Below are positions 1 to 5,351 of a DNA stretch of 9,070 bases, in pieces. Each line of letters opens with the position of its first letter. The first letter of the stretch is position 1. Made by a program: the position numbers and the translations under genes. This stretch comes from Spirochaetaceae bacterium (GTDB lineage Bacteria; Spirochaetota; Spirochaetia; B11-G9). Location: the NCBI GenBank assembly GCA_030600745.1, contig JAUVLL010000109.1:1-9070 (forward strand), in the 5' to 3' direction. Under the pieces are notes generated by a model. It was not told the origin of the DNA, did not search any database, and saw only the letters and a program-made list of their open reading frames with translations.

Positions 1-915
1 TGTTATAGCTTCCACCATTTCCCGTTGGCCATTTCCCGATACTCCGGCTATTCCGAATATTTCACCCCAAAGAACGTTAAAACCCAGGTTTTGAACTATT
101 GGTAATCCCTGATCACTGTTTACCGACAGATTGGAAACTTCAAGCATTGGTTTACCAGGCTTTACCTCTTTTTTTTCTAAAGAGCCGGATAATTCTCTTC
201 CTATCATCATCCTTGCCAAATCAACTTTACTTACATCTTTAATAAGAGCGGTACCTGTAACTTTCCCTTTTCTCATTACCATTACCCTATTGCAGATGCT
301 TGTAATTTCTTCAAGTTTATGGCTGATAAGAATTACAGAGTGGCCATTATTTATCATTTTTCTAAGGATATCAAAGAGTTCTTCAGCTTCCTGCGGTGTC
401 AGCACTGAAGTTGGTTCATCCATAATAAGAAGATCAGCATTACGAATAAGAGTTTTTAAAATTTCTACTCTCTGCTGTTCTCCTGCAGAGAGTTCCCATA
501 TCTTCTTATCCGGATCAACGTTCAGACCGAATTTTTGAGAATATTCCTCTATTTGCTTACGCATATAGCGTTGAGGGAAAAAGAAGGGGGCCTCGTCAAA
601 ACCGAGTGCAATATTTTCCAAAACAGTATGCTTCTGCACAAGCATGAAATGTTGATGGATCATACCTATTCCCGCTTTCATACTGTCTTTAGGACTTCTA
701 AGATAAAGGGGTTCTCCATTGACAATAATATGTCCTTTATCAGGATGATAGAGACCATAGAGGACATTCATCAGAGTTGTTTTCCCGGCACCATTTTCAC
801 CGAGCAGACCAAGGATATCCCCTTTTTCAATAACAAGGTTAACATCCTGATTGGCTTTTACACCAATGAATAATTTTGTGATGTCCTTCATCTCCAGTAT
901 TTCTATACGTTCCAA
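1..915 (-). CDS. BMP-type sugar/nucleoside ABC transporter ATP-binding protein (3' end beyond window)
   Basis: Cytoplasmic ATPase energising an ABC importer; 305 codons are visible of an expected ~500. The first nucleotide-binding domain is complete: Walker A GENGAGKTT (residues 39-47), Q-loop in MIHQHFMLV, signature LSAGEQQRVEI, Walker B LLIMDEPTS and H-loop ISHKLEE. A second domain starts with LEVSNLSV and carries the degenerate Walker A GVSGNGQREM, the hallmark of double-NBD ATPases of the ribose/nucleoside (RbsA, YufO/NupO-like) class. The start is TTG at 915: GGGAG at 928-924 is 8 nt upstream, and an in-frame stop lies at 936-934. An ATG at codon 9 is less likely. It lies downstream of the BMP binding-protein gene on the same strand, separated by a hairpin terminator, so it is probably expressed by read-through at a lower level. 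Permease genes would be expected beyond position 1. Substrate is inferred from the binding protein only. Confidence 0.93.
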   Translation of the reverse strand, partial: MERIEILEMKDITKLFIGVKANQDVNLVIEKGDILGLLGENGAGKTTLMNVLYGLYHPDKGHIIVNGEPLYLRSPKDSMKAGIGMIHQHFMLVQKHTVLENIALGFDEAPFFFPQRYMRKQIEEYSQKFGLNVDPDKKIWELSAGEQQRVEILKTLIRNADLLIMDEPTSVLTPQEAEELFDILRKMINNGHSVILISHKLEEITSICNRVMVMRKGKVTGTALIKDVSKVDLARMMIGRELSGSLEKKEVKPGKPMLEVSNLSVNSDQGLPIVQNLGFNVLWGEIFGIAGVSGNGQREMVEAIT

Positions 916-970
916 AATGAATTCTCCCTTGAGCTATATGTGTCGCTTAGAGCATACTTACTGTTAAATC

Positions 971-999
971 AAAGAAAAATGGGGACGCTAACGCGTCCC
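971..999 (-). terminator. Intrinsic terminator/attenuator between binding-protein and ATPase genes
   Basis: A perfect 7-bp stem GGGACGC/GCGTCCC (982-988 with 993-999) with a 4-nt loop is followed, on the minus strand, by ATTTTTCTTT (980-971). It begins 26 nt past the stop codon of the binding-protein gene and lies before the ATPase gene. This is the usual place for a partial terminator that keeps binding protein in excess over the ATPase and permeases. Confidence 0.75.
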
Positions 1000-1025
1000 T
1001 CATATATTAAATAGAATACTAAAAA

Positions 1026-2231
1026 TTAGTTCTGAGGTAGGGGAGAAATGAAGTTATCAACCTGATAGTTCATTTCTGCAAAGAGATGTCCTATGGAAGC
1101 AATCTTTCCTTCAGCTACTGTCATATTCCCTTTCTGATCGTAAATAGGTCCTGTAAAAGGATCATATACATCCCGACCGGATTTCATTTGTTCATGTCTT
1201 TTCATAACCAGATCATAAATAGAGATAGAGCCGAAATCGGCAGAATCAGTCATAATGCTCTTAAGGGTTTCAACATATTTTGGGTTAATCATGTCATCCC
1301 ATGTTCCACCCAGTTCTACAGCGTTCTCGCTCAGAAGCCAGAGCATGTCATAGTTTGTCATGTCTGTAGTTTTTCCCTCTTTATAGTCAAGGAGCATTTG
1401 TTCATATAAAACACCCCAGTCTGTTAACTGGCCGGTTAATACTGCATCTTTACCGTAAGCCTGCATGGGGCTGTAGTGGCTCATTGCATAAACCTCTTCA
1501 CCCTTTTCCTGATGCTCCTGTGCTACTTCGATAACAGTAGGTGTATCTTCTGTAAAAGCAAGGACATCACAACCTTCAGCAATAAGTGCTTCTGCGGCTT
1601 CACGAGCTTTGTCCGGTCCATACCAGGCATAGATCCATTTAACACTTACAGTGGCTTTTGGATTAATTTCTTTAATACCAAGAGCAAAAGCGTTCATGTG
1701 TCTGAATAACTCAGGGATAGGGAATGCTGCAACGTAACCAATTTTATCAGATTTGGACATAGCACCGGCAATTAAGCCATTTAGATAGTAGATCTGGTAC
1801 ATGTCACCCATGTAGGTCCCCATGTTGGGAGCTCTCTTAAACCCTGAAGCATGGAAAAACGTTGTATCGGGATATTTTTCAGCAGCTTTCATTGTATCAT
1901 CCATATAGCCGAAACTGGTTGTAAAAATAACATCACATTTCTGTTCCTGAACCATTCTGTCGATAAAACGAACAGCATCACCCTCGGGAACACTCTCTAC
2001 AGTAATTGTCTCCAGCCATGGGAGCTGTTTTTCTGCATAAAGACGTCCCTGGTCATGAGCATAGGTCCAGCCAAAGTCTCCGGCAGGTCCAATATACACA
2101 AACCCTGCTTTAACTTTATCTCCTTTAGCAGAATCATCATCAACTGTTGATTCCTTACCACCTCCAGCGAACAGAGAGACAGATGCTATGAGCAGCAGAA
2201 CTGCCAGTACAATCATTTTGAGTTTTTTCAT
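1026..2231 (-). CDS. BMP family ABC transporter substrate-binding protein (PnrA/TmpC-like)
   Basis: Periplasmic solute receptor of an ABC importer, 401 aa. A signal peptide spans residues 1-22 (KKLK, a hydrophobic core, then SLFA before GGGKE). There is no lipobox cysteine, so it looks like a soluble protein cleaved by signal peptidase I. The BMP fold is recognisable from VKAGFVYIGPAGDFGW (40-55), TYAHDQG (56-62), the ligand-loop motif TTSFGYMD (104-111), KIGYVAAFPIPE (163-174) and AREAAEALIAEGCDVLAF. Family members bind purine nucleosides or free purines; which one cannot be read from the sequence. I chose ATG 2231 over the in-frame ATG at 2279 because AAAGGAGA (2248-2241) lies 9 nt upstream and the signal peptide then starts properly. 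It is the first gene of a minus-strand operon with the ATPase, with its own promoter at 2346-2318. Confidence 0.93.
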   Translation of the reverse strand: MKKLKMIVLAVLLLIASVSLFAGGGKESTVDDDSAKGDKVKAGFVYIGPAGDFGWTYAHDQGRLYAEKQLPWLETITVESVPEGDAVRFIDRMVQEQKCDVIFTTSFGYMDDTMKAAEKYPDTTFFHASGFKRAPNMGTYMGDMYQIYYLNGLIAGAMSKSDKIGYVAAFPIPELFRHMNAFALGIKEINPKATVSVKWIYAWYGPDKAREAAEALIAEGCDVLAFTEDTPTVIEVAQEHQEKGEEVYAMSHYSPMQAYGKDAVLTGQLTDWGVLYEQMLLDYKEGKTTDMTNYDMLWLLSENAVELGGTWDDMINPKYVETLKSIMTDSADFGSISIYDLVMKRHEQMKSGRDVYDPFTGPIYDQKGNMTVAEGKIASIGHLFAEMNYQVDNFISPLPQN

Positions 2232-2317
2232 TTTTGTAAATCTCCTTTGTTTATGTCTAATGACATAGATATATTTCATATATACCTGTGTTTTTGTCTA
2301 TACTAAGACAGGTTTCA

Positions 2318-2346
2318 ATATTATCCTGTATTTATTAAGTTGGCAA
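2318..2346 (-). promoter_or_regulatory. Sigma-70 promoter of the BMP transporter operon
   Basis: On the minus strand, TTGCCA (2346-2341) and TAATAT (2323-2318) are separated by exactly 17 nt. Transcription should start near 2312, giving a leader of about 80 nt before the ATG at 2231. The leader begins with inverted repeat ACCTGT...ACAGGT (2313-2308 and 2289-2284). A second small hairpin, ATGTC/GACAT (2266-2262 with 2257-2253), sits just before the Shine-Dalgarno. No known purine riboswitch pattern was recognised in it. Confidence 0.65.
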
Positions 2347-2469
2347 GGAAAATAGTTTTTAATGCAACAAACAATCAGAAATACAATATGTGGGATTGGA
2401 TGGGTGCGCAGTTCATATAAAAAAACAAACTCCCAGGAAAGCCCGGCCATGTGTAAAAAATAGTTTAGT

Positions 2470-2478
2470 TGATAATAT
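2470..2478 (+). promoter_or_regulatory. Possible extended -10 promoter for the VOC-family gene
   Basis: The sequence TGATAATAT forms an extended -10 element (TG, one base, TAATAT at 2473-2478). It lies 37 nt before the ATG at 2515. No convincing -35 is seen at 17 nt (TGTGTA), which fits an extended -10 promoter but leaves this as a motif-level call. Confidence 0.4.
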
Positions 2479-2514
2479 TCCAAACATGAATTAAACTAAC
2501 ACCCAGGGGCAAAT

Positions 2515-2889
2515 ATGGACAATGACAGAACTATGGAATTCAGATTTAGTTTTTTTACTCAGAAGTACAGAGAATCAATAGTTTTTTATAAGGATACACT
2601 TAAATTGCCGGTTGTTAATAGCTGGAACCGTGGATTTAATGACAGCGGGTATCTGTTTAAAGCCGCATCGGGTCATATAGTTGTGCTTCAGAGTGCCACA
2701 AAACAGGTGGAACCCCTCATAGATGCAGTTATTCTTATTGAAGTGAAAGATCTTGATAGCCAGTATGATTTTTGCAGGAAACAGTGTGTTGAAATTGTTC
2801 AGGAGATACAAAAGAGGGAGTGGGGCGACAGAGATTTTAAGGTTGTTGATCCAAACAGGCTTGTTTTGGGTTTTTATTCTAAAAAATAA
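2515..2889 (+). CDS. VOC (glyoxalase/bleomycin-resistance fold) family protein
   Basis: Small cytoplasmic protein, 124 aa, the length of a single VOC module with two beta-alpha-beta-beta-beta repeats. The first repeat carries the typical YRESIVFYKDTLKLPVV pattern (residues ~18-34). The second ends with WGDRDFKVVDPNRLVLGFY, matching the usual (G)xRxFxxxDPxGxxxxx end of VOC proteins. The metal-ligand histidine commonly seen early in glyoxalase I-type enzymes is not evident, so enzymatic activity and substrate are unknown. AGGGG (2506-2510) lies 4 nt before ATG 2515; a second in-frame ATG at 2533 is possible. It stands alone between a divergent transporter operon and the downstream isomerase gene, which starts 106 nt later. 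Confidence 0.75.
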   Translation: MDNDRTMEFRFSFFTQKYRESIVFYKDTLKLPVVNSWNRGFNDSGYLFKAASGHIVVLQSATKQVEPLIDAVILIEVKDLDSQYDFCRKQCVEIVQEIQKREWGDRDFKVVDPNRLVLGFYSKK

Positions 2890-2995
2890 TTATTTTCCAC
2901 TGGATTTAGAATAGATTTAGCAGTATATTTTCCTTCATTACCAAACTCATGGGAAAACAGAATAATCTGTTGTTCTCTAAAATATGGAGTAGTTG

Positions 2996-4066
2996 ATGTT
3001 TAATAGCAAAATTAATAGAGGAACAGTATTCTTTCTACTGTTTCTACTTGTTTTACCCCTTGCTCTTTTTGCAGGTGGGAAAAAGGAAGAACCTAAAGAA
3101 CCTGTAAGTGCAAACCCGGATGCATCTGTACAGGATACAACTGTAAGTGTTGAAAGGGAACCGTTGGGTGGTGTTGCAGCCGAAGCAGCTGCGATAGTAA
3201 ATGGATCTGTTATACTTTTAAAAACGTACAATGGTCAGGTGCAGGGAATTATTCAGCAGTATACAAGTCAGGGTGTTAATTTCCAGGATGCACAGCTTGC
3301 TGAACTTAAGATTAAGGTCCTTGATAATCTTATAGACCAGGAACTTTTATATCAGGATGCTGTAACAAAAGGGCTTACAATAAGCGATGAAGCTGTAACC
3401 CGGCAGCTTGATGAGGTTAAAGGCCAATTCCCTGATGATGAGACCTATAAAAAAGTGCTTGCGTCACAGGGAATGACAGAAGAAGAGGTAAAGGCAGATA
3501 TCGGACGTACCCTGATGGTTGAAGATTATATTATGAGTAAATTTGGACCTTTAATAAAAATTGAAGATGCAGACAGTATGAAATTTTACGAGGAGAACAG
3601 TCAGTATTTTTCCAAACCGGAGCAGGTCAGGGCAAGTCATATTCTTATTAAGGTAGAACCTGATGCAGAAGAATCTGAAAAAAAAGAGGCTCTCGAAAGG
3701 ATCAATGCGATAAAGGTTCGTTTAAATAACGGAGAAGAATTTTCTGAACTGGCAAGAACTCTTTCTGAAGGTCCAAGTAATGTCAATGGCGGTGATTTAG
3801 GAACTTTTGGACGTGGCCAGATGGTAAAGTCATTTGAAGATGCCGTATTCTCCATGGATGTTGGAGATATCAGTGGTGTGGTAGAAACCCAGTTTGGGTA
3901 TCATCTAATTAGACTTACAGCAAAAAATGCATCCTCCAGCGTTCCTTATGAAGAAGCAAAGGGGCAGATTGCTGAACATCTGACCCAGCTTAAGATGGCG
4001 GATATGATTAATGGATATATTGCAACTATTAAACCAGGTGCTGTAATTGAGATACTTGTTGATTGA
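2996..4066 (+). CDS. Exported parvulin-type peptidyl-prolyl cis-trans isomerase (SurA/PrsA-like)
   Basis: Periplasmic folding factor, 356 aa, that would isomerise Xaa-Pro bonds and chaperone exported or outer-membrane proteins. A signal peptide covers residues 1-26 (NRGTVFFLLFLLVLPLALFA, then GGKKEE). A low-complexity linker rich in E/P/V follows, then a SurA_N-type helical chaperone region (~65-205, starting AAIVNGSVIL). The parvulin rotamase domain covers ~212-308: RASHILIKV with His215, FSELARTLSEGPS, GGDLGTFGRGQMV, and GYHLIRL with His303. A C-terminal helix ends the chain. ATG 2996 is preferred over the adjacent TTG at 2993 because GGAG (2986-2989) is 6 nt from the ATG and only 3 nt from the TTG. 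There is no lipobox cysteine, unlike Gram-positive PrsA. It precedes the thioredoxin gene on the same strand, but trx has its own promoter. Confidence 0.9.
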   Translation: MFNSKINRGTVFFLLFLLVLPLALFAGGKKEEPKEPVSANPDASVQDTTVSVEREPLGGVAAEAAAIVNGSVILLKTYNGQVQGIIQQYTSQGVNFQDAQLAELKIKVLDNLIDQELLYQDAVTKGLTISDEAVTRQLDEVKGQFPDDETYKKVLASQGMTEEEVKADIGRTLMVEDYIMSKFGPLIKIEDADSMKFYEENSQYFSKPEQVRASHILIKVEPDAEESEKKEALERINAIKVRLNNGEEFSELARTLSEGPSNVNGGDLGTFGRGQMVKSFEDAVFSMDVGDISGVVETQFGYHLIRLTAKNASSSVPYEEAKGQIAEHLTQLKMADMINGYIATIKPGAVIEILVD

Positions 4067-4067
4067 G

Positions 4068-4093
4068 AAAAAAAATCAGCTTAAGGCTTGATT
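4068..4093 (-). terminator. Weak hairpin with a T-tract on the minus strand, just after the isomerase gene
   Basis: AATCAGC (4074-4080) pairs with GC-T-TGATT (4086-4093, one bulged T) around the loop TTAAG. Eight A's (4068-4075, the last two within the stem) give a T8 tract only on the minus strand, so an effective terminator would act on leftward transcripts. On the plus strand the tail is AAAATAA, a poor terminator for the isomerase gene. It overlaps the -35 of the trx promoter. Confidence 0.3.
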
Positions 4094-4116
4094 AAAATAA
4101 CTATATATAGTATATT
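4088..4116 (+). promoter_or_regulatory. Sigma-70 promoter of the thioredoxin gene
   Basis: TTGATT (4088-4093), a 17-nt spacer and TATATT (4111-4116) match the sigma-70 consensus well, in a very AT-rich stretch (4094-4130). A start near 4123 would give a ~105-nt structured leader before the trx ATG at 4229. Confidence 0.55.
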
Positions 4117-4136
4117 ATATATACAATAAAGAGAGG

Positions 4137-4222
4137 CTGGTCGGAAGCAAGCTTACCTGGTCGGGACTTTGTCCCTGCTCGGTTATGCTTCCTTACCTAC
4201 TCGCCTATGCGTCCATAGGAGG
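4137..4222 (+). promoter_or_regulatory. Structured leader of trx made of ~20-bp degenerate repeats, with a hairpin over the SD
   Basis: This GC-richer block interrupts AT-rich flanks. CTGGTCGG recurs at 4137-4144 and 4157-4164, and looser copies (GCTCGGTTATGC at 4177-4188, ACTCGCCTATGC at 4199-4210) follow at about 20-nt steps. TTACCT occurs at 4153-4158 and 4193-4198. Several inverted repeats are visible: GGAAGCA/TGCTTCC (4143-4149 with 4186-4192), enclosing GGGAC-TTT-GTCCC (4163-4175), and CCTATG-CGTC-CATAGG (4204-4219). The last takes in the AGG of the Shine-Dalgarno AGGAGG (4217-4222). It could be a regulatory RNA leader, a small dispersed repeat inserted before trx, or both. No known riboswitch class was recognised. 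Confidence 0.5.
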
Positions 4223-4228
4223 ATAAGT

Positions 4229-4597
4229 ATGGCAACACAACTTACTAAAGATAAATTTTTAAAAGAGATTTTTGATTACGAGAATAACAAGGAATGGGAA
4301 TTTGAAGGCAAGCTTCCGGCAGTTATTGACTTTTATGCAGACTGGTGCCAGCCATGCAAAATGGTAGCTCCAATTATTGAGGAATTATCCAAAGAGTATG
4401 AGGGAAAGGTTAATTTTTTCAAGGTTGATACTGAGGCTCAGCAGGAATTGGCAGGAGCATTTGGGATTCAGAGTATTCCGTCACTACTTTTTATTCCAGT
4501 AGACGGTAAGCCTCAGATGGCAGCCGGAGCTCTCCCAAAAGCAACTTTTGTTGAAGTTATCGAGAAGGAACTTCTTGTAAACGCAACAGAAGCATAA
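4229..4597 (+). CDS. trxA: Thioredoxin (WCQPC active site)
   Basis: Cytoplasmic disulfide reductase, 122 aa. It passes electrons from thioredoxin reductase to protein disulfides (ribonucleotide reductase, peroxiredoxins and others). The fold is clear: LPAVIDFYADWCQPCKMVAPIIEEL holds the redox pair Cys40/Cys43, VNFFKVDTEAQQELAGAFGIQSIPSLLF follows with the cis-proline Pro84, and a C-terminal helix ends it. The active site is WCQPC rather than the common WCGPC. An N-terminal stretch (EIFDYENNKEWEFEGKLP) before the core strand is typical of a thioredoxin subtype known from Bacteroidetes and spirochaetes. There is no signal peptide. The start is ATG 4229: AGGAGG lies 6 nt upstream, and a longer in-frame reading from 4169 would only translate the repeat leader. 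It faces the tetR gene with a 10-bp gap and no clear terminator. Confidence 0.93.
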   Translation: MATQLTKDKFLKEIFDYENNKEWEFEGKLPAVIDFYADWCQPCKMVAPIIEELSKEYEGKVNFFKVDTEAQQELAGAFGIQSIPSLLFIPVDGKPQMAAGALPKATFVEVIEKELLVNATEA

Positions 4598-4607
4598 TTT
4601 CAGATTA

Positions 4608-5174
4608 TTATTCTACAATAGGGGGGAGGACTTCATTCATAGGGCTCATTTTAATGCCCAGAGCTGAGTGAACGACTCCCCCTGTGATCATTGTTAGAAT
4701 TATCTCTGCAATGATAGCAGGATCCCTCTTATCGGAAAGGATGTTGCTAAGCCCTTCCTCAAGCATCATTTGCCAATTTGCGTATGCCTGTTTAATTCTT
4801 TTCCTAAGTGCATCGTTATGTGTAATTGCTTCATATATCAGATAGATATGTAACTTGCCTCTGGAAGTAGTTTTGAACATTGTTTTAAATACCACTGATA
4901 TTATTTCTGCCGGTTTTTCTCTGCTGTCGTGGCCTTTAATCCAGTTAAGGAGTTTAGCGCTCAGCCTTTTCATGTAGATATCTGTTACATCAAAAATAAG
5001 ATCAGATTTGGAAGAATAATAGTAGTAGAGAGTTCCCTTGCTTATTTCAAGTTCTTTTGCAATATCTGCAAGGCTTGTATTATGGGCGCCCTGCCGTATA
5101 AAGAGTTTTGTTGCAGTATCAATAATTCTCTGCTTGTTATCAATATTTGAGTAGTCCTGTTTGCTTTTCTGCAT
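4608..5174 (-). CDS. TetR/AcrR family transcriptional regulator
   Basis: DNA-binding repressor-type protein, 188 aa, the usual TetR length. The N-terminal helix-turn-helix domain spans ~14-60: RIIDTATKLFIRQG (16-29), TSLADIAKELEISKGTLYYY (33-52), and SSKSDLI after it. The C-terminal ligand/dimer domain (~70-188) is all-helical and does not reveal the inducer. The start ATG 5174 has no strong Shine-Dalgarno (AAGTAGAAATAG upstream). It is divergent from argA with 177 bp between starts, and convergent with trx. A short palindrome at 5197-5212 in the divergent region is a candidate operator, so autoregulation and possibly control of argA are plausible but unproven. No efflux pump or enzyme gene sits next to it to suggest a target. 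Confidence 0.88.
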   Translation of the reverse strand: MQKSKQDYSNIDNKQRIIDTATKLFIRQGAHNTSLADIAKELEISKGTLYYYYSSKSDLIFDVTDIYMKRLSAKLLNWIKGHDSREKPAEIISVVFKTMFKTTSRGKLHIYLIYEAITHNDALRKRIKQAYANWQMMLEEGLSNILSDKRDPAIIAEIILTMITGGVVHSALGIKMSPMNEVLPPIVE

Positions 5175-5196
5175 TATACAATAAGACTATTTCTAC

Positions 5197-5212
5197 TTGA
5201 CAGTTGAGTCAA
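5197..5212. promoter_or_regulatory. Candidate operator palindrome upstream of tetR
   Basis: TTGACAGTTGAGTCAA has 5-bp inverted arms TTGAC/GTCAA around 6 nt. It lies 23 bp upstream of the tetR start and contains a minus-strand TTGACT (5212-5207) that could be the tetR -35. Position and symmetry fit autorepression by a TetR dimer. The arms are short, so this is tentative. Confidence 0.35.
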
Positions 5213-5271
5213 TAGCAACAGAGCTATTTGTCGGCCATTAACCGATAAAAACAATATATAAATAAAAATGA

Positions 5272-5302
5272 TTGGAATTTAACAGAGAAATGGATATATA
5301 AT
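5272..5302 (+). promoter_or_regulatory. Possible promoter of argA
   Basis: TTGGAA (5272-5277) is followed after 17 nt by TATATA (5295-5300), or after 19 nt by a perfect TATAAT (5297-5302). Transcription would start about 40 nt before the GTG. The region is very AT-rich, so chance matches are likely. Confidence 0.4.
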
Positions 5303-5351
5303 GAAAACCATGAATTAGATAATGATTTAAATACTCTTACAGGATGGTTAT

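Noticed and set aside
131..873. Plus-strand open frames at 131-538 and 535-873
   Set aside because: They are antisense shadows of the ABC ATPase gene, whose minus-strand frame shows all ABC motifs.
2232..2279. Upstream ATG adding 16 residues to the BMP binding protein
   Set aside because: It would bury the signal peptide behind a charged extension, and a good AAAGGAGA site supports ATG 2231.
2249..2460. Purine riboswitch before the BMP operon
   Set aside because: I looked for the conserved purine-aptamer core and loop pattern and did not find it; the leader from the predicted start is only ~80 nt.
4169..4228. Longer in-frame start for thioredoxin adding 20 residues
   Set aside because: It would translate the repeat leader (LLGYASLPTRLC...) and bypass the perfect AGGAGG 6 nt before ATG 4229.
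5223..5250. TCGG-N7-CCGA inverted repeat before argA
   Set aside because: Four-base arms are expected by chance.
5303..5330. ArgR box before argA (CATGAAT...)
   Set aside because: Only one half-site matches; the second half (AATGATT) does not form the expected palindrome.
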